NCBI GenBank assembly: GCA_934247875.1
Contig: CAKQJZ010000050.1
Location: forward strand, 1-15,018
Origin: an uncultured Spirochaetales bacterium
GTDB taxonomy: Bacteria; Spirochaetota; Spirochaetia; Sphaerochaetales; Sphaerochaetaceae
Reading direction: 5' to 3'
Length of the DNA: 15,018 bases
Below the pieces are notes generated by a model, which searched no databases, was not told the origin of the DNA, and was given only the letters and a program-made list of their open reading frames with translations. Below are positions 1 through 5,596 of this stretch, one piece after another. Each line of letters starts with the position of its first letter. Positions within the stretch are counted from its first letter, which is position 1. Both the position numbers and the translations under genes were made by a program.

Positions 1-127
1 GAAGAGCTCTTTCTTTCCTTGAAATATTGCTTCAAGCGTTGAGATTGTCAGAGTCTTGCCAAAGCGTCGAGGACGGGGACAGAAGAAATATGTACCTTTG
101 AGTTTAATAAGGTTATAAAGAATGTCT
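1..127 (-). pseudogene. AAA-ATPase-like/PD-(D/E)XK gene, copy 1, 3'-ward fragment (continues off the left edge)
   Basis: This is the part of copy 1 lying downstream of the IS insertion. Bases 1-127 align without gaps to 14690-14816 of the intact copy with three substitutions, and they encode roughly residues 28-67, including the P-loop-like run (R-P-R-R-F-G-K-T). One substitution changes the residue before R-P-R-R-F from Ser to Pro. The frame is open to the window edge, so the IS is the only visible lesion. The rest of the gene lies outside the window and cannot be judged. Because the promoter and first 27 codons are cut away by the IS, the gene is very likely inactive unless transcription enters from inside the element. 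Confidence 0.88.
121..127. repeat. IS target-site duplication, left copy (AATGTCT)
   Basis: AATGTCT occurs immediately outside both IS tips but only once in the empty site of the intact paralogue (14810-14816). If the true IS tip is two bases further in, the left flank would match up to 9 bases of the empty site, but the right IR then fits less well. Seven bases is the best reading. Confidence 0.8.
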
Positions 128-156
128 GTTAACTTCCCATTTTTGTTCAACTAAAA
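128..156. repeat. IS terminal inverted repeat, left
   Basis: It begins GTTAACTTCCCATTTTTG and ends GTTCAACTAAAA. Aligned to the reverse complement of 2274-2303 it shows two mismatches and one single-base gap. The inner GTTCAACTAAAA block matches exactly between ends and recurs in the palindrome at 2156-2177, which suggests it is the transposase-binding core. Confidence 0.85.
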
Positions 157-171
157 GAAAAATGGGAAGTT
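131..171. other. Perfect 14-bp inverted repeat (hairpin) formed by the left IS tip
   Basis: AACTTCCCATTTTT (131-144) pairs perfectly with AAAAATGGGAAGTT (158-171) across a 13-base loop that holds the GTTCAACTAAAA core. The outer arm is the IS terminus itself, so the tip sequence is repeated in inverse orientation just inside the left end only. It lies downstream of the two IS genes, so a 3' end or transcription-blocking hairpin is possible. No run of T follows on either strand, which argues against a classical intrinsic terminator. Confidence 0.7.
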
Positions 172-180
172 TGGGGGTTA

Positions 181-402
181 TCATTTCTTGCAAGAAGAGA
201 GGAATGTCATAACCTCTTCCTCTGTTCTTCCGCTCTTGGCAAATGCTTCTGCAAAAGTCCTTCCCAGAATCTCAGTTCTCTCATTTCTGAGCTTCTCCAG
301 CTCAGCCATGAGATCATTGTATCTTTGCTGAACCTTAACAATCTCTTCCTGTACTTTCTTAATCTTAGAATCAACAGAGGTAATCGTCTTCATCCGAGCC
401 AT
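181..402 (-). CDS. Small coiled-coil IS accessory protein (73 aa), overlapping the transposase 3' end
   Basis: I choose ATG at 402 (M-A-R-M-K-T-I-T). A strong Shine-Dalgarno AAGGAG (412-417 on the plus strand as CTCCTT) sits 9 bases upstream, inside the acidic C-terminal codons of the transposase. The upstream in-frame Met codons overlap or precede that site. The ORF overlaps the transposase by 32 bases in another frame, which suggests translational coupling. Residues about 11-45 are strongly helical and charged (K-I-K-K-V-Q-E-E-I, then L-M-A-E-L-E-K-L-R-N-E-R), a likely coiled coil, followed by a short A-F-A-K-S-G-R-T-E-E-E-V-M-T-F-L helix and a basic end. No DNA-binding motif is obvious and I do not recognise the family. 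It resembles small helical proteins of other mobile elements in style only. A role as transposition helper or regulator is inferred from position. Confidence 0.6.
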   Translation of the reverse strand: MARMKTITSVDSKIKKVQEEIVKVQQRYNDLMAELEKLRNERTEILGRTFAEAFAKSGRTEEEVMTFLSSCKK

Positions 403-2143
403 AATCATCATCTCCTTCTTCTTGTTTTTCTGTAGCAGTATCAGCCAATGAACCACCATCCCTGAGTAGTTTGCTTATCATCTCAGCGCTTTCTCTGACA
501 TCTTTATCGCTTAGGCCAAAAGCGCCAAGGATCGCTTTCTGTGTTGCAGTGACTGCATGGTCTAATCTATAGGTGCCATCTGTTCTTCTGACCATCTCAA
601 TCTTCTCAAGCTCCTTAAGGGCCTTGGGGACTGTCATGTAGTTTGACTTCTTCTCATGCTTGAGCATCTCCTGCTTGAGAAGGCTGTAGATCCTGTTGCG
701 GATTATGAGGGCAACGAATTCGATGAACATCTTTGAAGATGCAGCAGCATTTGAGTACACTCTGAGGCTCCTGCCCCCAAGAAATGTCATCTCACCGCTA
801 TATAGCTTCTCTGAGCAATCTCTTCCCTTATAAAGGATAAGAGCCTCCTTTGCTGTCATCTTTGCAGAGGTTGCTATGACGAAATACCCGCAGAGGCCAA
901 GCTGCTTCTCCACTACATCATCCTTCTTCCTGTACATCTGAAGGCGCCCATCATTGCTGAAGAAGAAATCGAAGTAATCCTTATAGCCGGAACCTATTGT
1001 GACGAAGTTGCCTATGTTCGCTTTTATGGTCTTCTCCATTGTCTCAAGCCTTGCCTCAAGCTTCTCCCTTTCCTTTGCCTGGCGCAGCGGATTGAAGAAT
1101 ATGTGCAGGTATCTGTCCTTTTCATCATCTGCGAAAAGATGTGAGACAACTGTAGTGCCATAAGCCTTGTAGCTTCTTATGCTGCAGCTCTGGCTTGTCT
1201 CAAAAGAGCCCTTTCTGGACTCTATGATATCTGAGACAAGATCCTTCATGCCTTTTACCATTATTATGAATTCATAGCCTCTGCTCTCGAGGCATGTGAT
1301 GTTGTCCTTGCTGAAGTAGCCTCTGTCCAATATGAATGACATATGCTTGTATCCATATGCGACCACCTTTGAGATCATATGCTCGAACTGTGAGATGTCG
1401 ATTATGGATCCAGAATATTCCTCATAGAACAGAGGGACTGAATTTGTCTTGTCATATGCAATTGCCTTGTTTATCACAGGCAGTCCAGCATCAAGCTTCG
1501 CATGCCCATGCTCAACAAGATCTATGTCTCCAGCCTGGCAGTTTATGTTTGATGAATCGTATGAGACATATATCCTCTGTCTATGGTCCATCATGCTGTT
1601 CCACTCATTGAGGAACTGCATCCTATGCTCGATTGTCATCTCCTTCAGGAATCTGGAGATAGAGGAATCGCTGTAGATTCTCATATTGGCTGAGAACAAT
1701 GGGTGGCTGAAAGCAAAGTCAGGATAATACTGCGCTGCATTGTCCTCAGTGATTATGAGAAATGCTGCGAGGTCAAGAAACAGACCTGTCCTATCCCCTA
1801 TAACGCCTTTCAGCAGATCATCAAGGCCATAGCAGTCAACGACTTTCTTTATGACCATATATGCTCCAATCTTCAGGCAGCAGCTTCTGTATGCGCCTTC
1901 CCTGAACTCTGGGACAACAGCATCAGGAAAGAGCCTGAAGTAATTCTCATTTGGATTCATCTTATTCTCATCATCAGCTGAGAGCTTGCCTATCTGGGCT
2001 CTCTTTGTGACCGCATACTGCTTTTCCTTGAGATATGTGCTGGCAAGCTCAAGCTCTATGTAGGTGGCATTCCTGGCCTTTCTGAAGACCTTGTAAACCT
2101 TGCCTTTATCGTATGGGATATCGACTGAAAAATCGTAGTTCAT
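371..2143 (-). CDS. IS1634-like DDE transposase (590 aa)
   Basis: Start set at ATG 2143 (M-N-Y-D-F-S-V-D), because AAAGGA lies 9 bases upstream (2153-2158 complement). The ATG at 2149 is only 3 bases from it, and the longer reading back to 2209 begins inside the -35 box. Catalytic acidic residues of the RNase H fold can be placed: D196 in Y-V-S-Y-D-S-S-N, D273 in F-I-L-D-R-G-Y-F, and E445 in the Y-x2-R-x3-E signature (Y-K-G-R-D-C-S-E). A long insertion lies between the second D and the E. The C-terminus is very acidic (K-Q-E-E-G-D-D-D-Y onward). Length fits full-size IS1634-type enzymes, with no frameshift or stop, so it is probably functional. Its 3' end encodes the ribosome-binding site of the small downstream ORF. 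Confidence 0.92.
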   Translation of the reverse strand: MNYDFSVDIPYDKGKVYKVFRKARNATYIELELASTYLKEKQYAVTKRAQIGKLSADDENKMNPNENYFRLFPDAVVPEFREGAYRSCCLKIGAYMVIKKVVDCYGLDDLLKGVIGDRTGLFLDLAAFLIITEDNAAQYYPDFAFSHPLFSANMRIYSDSSISRFLKEMTIEHRMQFLNEWNSMMDHRQRIYVSYDSSNINCQAGDIDLVEHGHAKLDAGLPVINKAIAYDKTNSVPLFYEEYSGSIIDISQFEHMISKVVAYGYKHMSFILDRGYFSKDNITCLESRGYEFIIMVKGMKDLVSDIIESRKGSFETSQSCSIRSYKAYGTTVVSHLFADDEKDRYLHIFFNPLRQAKEREKLEARLETMEKTIKANIGNFVTIGSGYKDYFDFFFSNDGRLQMYRKKDDVVEKQLGLCGYFVIATSAKMTAKEALILYKGRDCSEKLYSGEMTFLGGRSLRVYSNAAASSKMFIEFVALIIRNRIYSLLKQEMLKHEKKSNYMTVPKALKELEKIEMVRRTDGTYRLDHAVTATQKAILGAFGLSDKDVRESAEMISKLLRDGGSLADTATEKQEEGDDDYGSDEDDYLC

Positions 2144-2155
2144 TAGCATTATTCC

Positions 2156-2177
2156 TTTAGTTGAACGTTCAACTAAA
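2156..2177. promoter_or_regulatory. 22-bp perfect palindrome over the transposase 5' leader
   Basis: TTTAGTTGAAC is followed directly by its own reverse complement GTTCAACTAAA. The half-site repeats the inner core of both IS ends (TTTTAGTTGAAC). It lies just after the predicted -10 box, so it falls at about +1 to +22 of the transposase mRNA, and its last bases overlap the AAAGGA ribosome-binding site. It could be an autoregulatory transposase-binding site, an mRNA hairpin limiting translation, or both. Confidence 0.65.
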
Positions 2178-2180
2178 TAC

Positions 2181-2209
2181 AGAATAGCATAGCTCACCTC
2201 AAAATGCAA
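2181..2209 (-). promoter_or_regulatory. Transposase promoter
   Basis: On the minus strand, TTGCAT (2204-2209) and TATTCT (2181-2186) are separated by exactly 17 bases. The predicted start is at or next to the palindrome, 30-40 bases before the chosen start codon. It lies wholly inside the IS. Confidence 0.6.
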
Positions 2210-2273
2210 TAAGAAACCCCTCGAAATTCTTACATTTCAAAGGGTTATGAAATCTTTAAAATGATTGGATCTA

Positions 2274-2303
2274 TTTTAGTTGAACAAAATTAGGGAAGTT
2301 GAC
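2274..2303. repeat. IS terminal inverted repeat, right
   Basis: It reads TTTTAGTTGAAC at the inner side and GGGAAGTTGAC at the tip, 30 bases. It is the partner of the left repeat and lies upstream of the transposase promoter. Confidence 0.85.
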
Positions 2304-2310
2304 AATGTCT
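2304..2310. repeat. IS target-site duplication, right copy (AATGTCT)
   Basis: This is the second copy of the AATGTCT duplication, directly after the right IR end ...GGGAAGTTGAC. It forms part of the coding sequence of the disrupted gene. Confidence 0.8.
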
Positions 2311-2384
2311 GTCTTATCGACATAGATATAGTCATTGGTGATAAGATTCTCAAAGGATGGATTACCTATCAATATGCTCTTCAT
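2304..2384 (-). pseudogene. AAA-ATPase-like gene, copy 1, 5' fragment (first 27 codons)
   Basis: The fragment starts with ATG at 2384 and encodes M-K-S-I-L-I-G-N-P and on to residue 27, where the IS begins. It differs from the intact copy by one base (a Val for Ile exchange). The upstream 52 bases are also the same as in the intact copy, so the promoter is probably still working and would drive a short truncated transcript into the IS right end. Joined across the IS with one target duplication removed, the two fragments restore an uninterrupted reading frame. This shows the insertion is simple and probably recent. Confidence 0.9.
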
Positions 2385-2436
2385 GCTTATATTCTAGCAT
2401 AGAACAAGGCAAATATAAATTCATAAACGAGTTAGC
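2385..2436 (-). repeat. Upstream region of AAA-ATPase copy 1, identical to that of copy 2
   Basis: All 52 bases upstream of the start codon match 14891-14942 exactly, including the TAGAAT -10 and TTTATA -35 hexamers described for copy 2. The match stops abruptly after GAGTTAGC on both sides. The duplicated unit therefore included gene plus promoter, and its border is sharp. Confidence 0.8.
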
Positions 2437-2620
2437 CATATTTATGCTTTATTCTTTATATTCATTGGAGAAATAAGCAAATCCTGTTTGCATGCCATCC
2501 ATGAGCGCAGTAAATGAAATCTTGAAGCAAGCAGTTCTTTGATTTTCTCTTTTGAGGGGCAATCAGATTCAGTTTTTTCGTTTGTTGTTTCTTCATCTTT
2601 TTATGTTTAGAAAAAAATAA
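2437..2620. other. Non-coding spacer between IS-disrupted gene and operon promoter
   Basis: About 180 AT-rich bases. It holds no ORF with a usable ribosome-binding site: a minus-strand frame of about 40 codons ends near 2466, but it lacks a Shine-Dalgarno and any recognisable sequence. The 10-mer AGCAAATCCT at 2476-2485 recurs at 2661-2670 next to the second operator-like palindrome. I see no terminator or structured RNA here. Confidence 0.5.
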
Positions 2621-2623
2621 AAC

Positions 2624-2652
2624 TTTACATAGTTAAAAATCCTATATAATAT
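2624..2652 (+). promoter_or_regulatory. Probable promoter of the catabolic operon
   Basis: TTTACA (2624-2629) is followed after 17 bases by TAATAT (2647-2652), or after 15 bases by a perfect TATAAT (2645-2650). Both -10 choices lie inside the first palindromic 13-mer. A second TATAAT at 2672-2677 belongs to the repeat copy and would be transcribed leader if the first is used. This arrangement suits repression by a factor that covers the -10 region. Confidence 0.5.
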
Positions 2653-2683
2653 AGAAAAAGAGCAAATCCTATATAATATAGAA
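2637..2683. promoter_or_regulatory. Duplicated palindromic operator-like site
   Basis: The 20-base block AAATCCTATATAATATAGAA occurs at 2637-2656 and again at 2664-2683, 27 bases apart. Each holds CTATAT-A-ATATAG, a perfect 6-bp inverted repeat around one base (2642-2654 and 2669-2681). A related TTATAT-AGA-ATATAG lies upstream of the GntR gene (12532-12546). The likely ligand is the GntR/FCD protein of this cluster, but this is inference: FCD regulators often bind TNGT/ACNA sites, which this is not. AT-rich composition makes chance similarity a real risk. Confidence 0.45.
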
Positions 2684-2701
2684 TTTAAAAGGAGAGATAA
2701 A

Positions 2702-3676
2702 ATGAAAAAGAGCAAATTGTTATTTGTTATTTGTCTTGCTATGGTTCTTTTAGTAATGCCTTCTTGTTCAAAGAAAGAGAGTAGTGCTGATACTGGAACA
2801 AAAACCGCTACTGTAAAGAATAAGAATATTAATATTGCTACAGCATCTATTGGTGGAGCTTATTATGCAGTAGGTCAGGAAATCTCAAACCTTGTTAATA
2901 AGCATGCAACAGGTTTAACAATGGCGCCAGAAGTAACTGCCGGAGCTATTGAGAATCCAAGACTTGTAGATCAGGGCGACGCAGATTTCGGTATTACTAA
3001 TGCCAACCTTGCATATGCTGCAGTTAAGGGTGAGTCTCCATATACAAAGCCATTGAACATCAAGGCAATTGGAAACCTTCATCCATCAGTATTCCATATC
3101 ATCGCACTTGAATCTTCTGGAATTAAGTCAATTGCAGATCTTAAGGGCAAGAAAGTAGCTGTTGGTCCTGCAGGTGGTGGTACACTTCCAGTTCTTGAAG
3201 TTCTGCTTAACCTATATGGCTTAACTATTAATGATATCACACCTAGCTACATTGCATATGGTGATGGTTTTACACAGCTTTCAGATGGTAACGTTGATGT
3301 TGCTTTGGCTCTTTCTGGATACCCAGCATCTTCTGTAATGGAACTCTCTACAACAAAGAAGATCAGATTTGTTGAAGTAACTGCAGATGATATGGCTAAG
3401 ATTGAGAAAGATTACCCATATTACACAACTATCATGGTTCCAGCTGACACATATGGCATGGCTGCTGATGCTAGAGCACTTGGTATCATGAACGTCTTCT
3501 TCGCTAATAGAAACTTAGATGATGATACTGTTTTCCAGGTAGCTTCTTCTGTATATGACAACCTCGAAGAGTTTGCACAGAACAATGCAACAGCTAAGCA
3601 GATTAACGCAGCAACTATTGCAGATCCTGTTATTGAGCTTCATTCAGGAGCAAAGAAATATTTCAGCGAGAAATAA
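2702..3676 (+). CDS. TAXI-family TRAP transporter substrate-binding lipoprotein
   Basis: A 324-residue solute-binding protein that captures an organic acid or other small substrate outside the membrane and delivers it to the TRAP permease encoded next. Residues 1-21 form a basic, hydrophobic signal peptide ending M-P-S-C, so Cys22 is the likely lipidated residue. Met at -3 is loose for a lipobox but tolerated in some phyla, spirochaetes among them. The mature protein opens with N-I-A-T-A-S-I-G-G-A-Y-Y-A-V-G, the typical TAXI start, followed by Q-G-D-A-D-F-G-I-T-N-A-N and a D-L-K-G-K-K-V-A-V-G-P-A-G-G-G segment, both family hallmarks. AAGGAG lies 7 bases before ATG. TAXI ligands known or proposed include dicarboxylates and amino acids such as glutamate, and binding residues do not allow a ligand call here. 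It is first in the operon, 20 bases before the permease. Confidence 0.95.
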   Translation: MKKSKLLFVICLAMVLLVMPSCSKKESSADTGTKTATVKNKNINIATASIGGAYYAVGQEISNLVNKHATGLTMAPEVTAGAIENPRLVDQGDADFGITNANLAYAAVKGESPYTKPLNIKAIGNLHPSVFHIIALESSGIKSIADLKGKKVAVGPAGGGTLPVLEVLLNLYGLTINDITPSYIAYGDGFTQLSDGNVDVALALSGYPASSVMELSTTKKIRFVEVTADDMAKIEKDYPYYTTIMVPADTYGMAADARALGIMNVFFANRNLDDDTVFQVASSVYDNLEEFAQNNATAKQINAATIADPVIELHSGAKKYFSEK

Positions 3677-3696
3677 TATAATTAGGAATTTTCAAC

Positions 3697-5592
3697 ATGG
3701 AAAATAAGGTTCTAAAGAAAACCAAAGAAACAGCAGTTATAGCAATTGCTGTTTCTGTAAGCATTTTTCACTTATTGAATGTTGCAGGTATAATCACTAT
3801 ATCTACTATGCCTATCAGAATTATCCACCTTCTGGCAATGATGCTATTGGTATTCATGGTCAAGGGGACGAAAAATGAGAAGCTAAAAGCATTTGATACA
3901 GTACTTAGATTTGTTGGCTTTATTTTGACTGCAGTTTGCAGCATTTACTTGCTAAGCAGATATGCAGACATTGCAGAAAGCGGTGGCCAGACAGTACCAC
4001 TTGATATTGTCATGGGTTTGATAATGATGATTGTTGTACTTGAAGCAGCAAGACGTTCTGTTGGATTCGTGCTTGCTCTTATCAGTGCAATATTCCTTAT
4101 TTATCCATTTATTGGGCCATTCCTGCCAGGTCTTCTTGGAACAAGACAGTATAGCCTGACAAGAATCATTACCTTACTATACACAACTAGTGATGGTATT
4201 TATGGAACACCTATCTCTGTTTCATCTAACTACATCATTCTGTTCTGTATTTACGGTGCATTCTTATCTCAGTTTGGTGCTGGTGAGTTCCTGTTCAATG
4301 TTTCATCAAGCTTCACAAGCAAGTTTAGTGCAGCTGCTGCTAAGACATCTATCATATTCTGTGCACTTCTAGGCATGATGAGCGGCTCAGCAGCAGGCGT
4401 TGTTGCAGTTGCAGGCAGCTTGACTATTCCTATGATGATCAAAGAGAACTACACAAAAGAGGAAGCAGGTGCTGTTTGCGCTGTTGCAGCAACAGGTGGT
4501 CAGATAATGCCTCCTGTTATGGGTGCCGCAGCATTTATCATGGCATCAATCATTGGTGTTCCTTATCTAGATGTAATGAAAGCTTCTATTATTCCGGCTA
4601 TTCTTTACTTCTTCTCTATTTTCATAGTAGTTCATCTTCTAGCAAAGAAGAGAGGCATGAAGCCTTGCGTAAATGAGAATGCAAAGACTCTTGGAACTGT
4701 ACTGAAAGAAGATTGGCCTTTAGCTTTACCTATCCTTTCATTGATTATAATGATGGTCGTTGGCTACTCACCATTTAAGGCTGCTTACATTTCTATCCTT
4801 GTTCTTCTTGTTGTTTATATTCCTCACCAGTGGCATAAGAATGGCAAGTTTGATTTCAAGGCATTTGGAAAGAATATTGTACTTGCATTGAAACAGGGTT
4901 CAATGGATACAATCTCTATCGCAACAGCATGTGCTGCAGCAGGTATCATCAGCGGTATTCTCTCTGTAACAGGTCTTTCTGTTAAGCTTGCATCCCTGAT
5001 TGTACAGATTTCTAATGGCCACCTAATTATTGCACTCCTTCTTACAATGCTTATCTCATTGATTCTTGGAATGGGCTTGCCTACAACAGCTGCATATCTT
5101 GTTCTTGCAACAGTTATTGCACCAGCTCTAGTTCAGATGGGTGCATCACTCTTAAGCGCTCACTTGTTTGTATTCTACTTTGGTTGTATTTCAACTATTA
5201 CACCTCCAGTAGCTCTTGCAAGCTATGTAGCAGCAGGTGTTGCAAAAGCAGATCTCAACAAGGTTGGATATAAGGCATTCTGGTATGGCATCGTAAGCTT
5301 CATCCTTCCATATCTATTCATATATGGACCAGGTCTGCTTCTCGAAGGCTCTGTTTTGAATATTATTCAGACTATTGTTTTTGCAGTAATCGGAACAGCA
5401 GCTATTGCAATGGCCATCGTTGGCTTTATTGTTACAGACATTCCTTGGCCTTTCAGAATTCTTTTGATTGTTGCAGGTGTTCTTATGATTTACCAGGGCA
5501 CTCTGACAGATATCATTGGAATTGCCTTGTTTGTAGTTATTACTGTTTATTCATGTCTTAAGAAGAAAAAGAACGTAGTTACTGTGGGCTAA
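3697..5592 (+). CDS. TRAP transporter fused permease (4TM/12TM type), TAXI-linked
   Basis: A 631-residue inner-membrane protein. The N-terminal part (about 1-130) supplies the small DctQ-like membrane segments and the larger part (about 130-560) the DctM-like transport domain, as is usual for TAXI systems where both are fused. Many hydrophobic helices are visible. Conserved stretches include A-A-R-R-S-V-G near 120, G-M-M-S-G-S-A-A-G-V-V in the first repeat, A-A-T-G-G-Q-I-M-P-P-V-M-G-A-A-A-F-I-M-A and, in the second repeat, G-M-G-L-P-T-T-A-A-Y and I-T-P-P-V-A-L-A-S-Y. It couples import to the sodium or proton gradient. The C-terminus carries extra helices and a basic end (K-K-K-K-N). The downstream gene starts 4 bases after the stop, so co-transcription is certain in practice. 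Confidence 0.95.
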   Translation: MENKVLKKTKETAVIAIAVSVSIFHLLNVAGIITISTMPIRIIHLLAMMLLVFMVKGTKNEKLKAFDTVLRFVGFILTAVCSIYLLSRYADIAESGGQTVPLDIVMGLIMMIVVLEAARRSVGFVLALISAIFLIYPFIGPFLPGLLGTRQYSLTRIITLLYTTSDGIYGTPISVSSNYIILFCIYGAFLSQFGAGEFLFNVSSSFTSKFSAAAAKTSIIFCALLGMMSGSAAGVVAVAGSLTIPMMIKENYTKEEAGAVCAVAATGGQIMPPVMGAAAFIMASIIGVPYLDVMKASIIPAILYFFSIFIVVHLLAKKRGMKPCVNENAKTLGTVLKEDWPLALPILSLIIMMVVGYSPFKAAYISILVLLVVYIPHQWHKNGKFDFKAFGKNIVLALKQGSMDTISIATACAAAGIISGILSVTGLSVKLASLIVQISNGHLIIALLLTMLISLILGMGLPTTAAYLVLATVIAPALVQMGASLLSAHLFVFYFGCISTITPPVALASYVAAGVAKADLNKVGYKAFWYGIVSFILPYLFIYGPGLLLEGSVLNIIQTIVFAVIGTAAIAMAIVGFIVTDIPWPFRILLIVAGVLMIYQGTLTDIIGIALFVVITVYSCLKKKKNVVTVG

Positions 5593-5596
5593 TAAA

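Larger units (their letters stand above)
128..2303 (-). mobile_element. Complete IS1634-like insertion sequence (IS4 superfamily)
   Basis: The element is 2,176 bp, bounded by imperfect inverted repeats of 29-30 bp that both begin GT(T/C)AACTTCCC and end GTTCAACTAAAA. It is flanked by a 7-bp direct duplication AATGTCT. Comparison with the uninterrupted copy at 14690-14942 fixes the boundaries, because the empty-site sequence can be read directly there. It carries a DDE transposase gene and a small overlapping ORF, both on the - strand, with promoter and palindrome at the right end. The family is assigned from the transposase (Y-x2-R-x3-E signature and layout); exact IS naming needs a database search. 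The ends are well kept and the ORF is intact, so the element is potentially active. Confidence 0.9.

Noticed and set aside
1336..1981. Three plus-strand ORFs (75-92 codons) opposite the transposase
   Set aside because: They overlap a full, conserved transposase frame on the other strand, have no ribosome-binding sites, and their products are Cys/Ser-rich low-sense translations.
2144..2209. Longer transposase start at 2209
   Set aside because: It would begin within the -35 box and include the palindrome. The Shine-Dalgarno supports ATG 2143.
2466..2599. Minus-strand ORF of about 40 codons in the spacer before the operon
   Set aside because: No Shine-Dalgarno, no recognisable sequence, and strongly AT-rich. 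Chance is sufficient.
2642..2681. CRISPR or other repeat array at the paired 20-base repeats
   Set aside because: Only two copies with a 7-base gap and AT-rich palindromes. They fit promoter/operator duplication instead.
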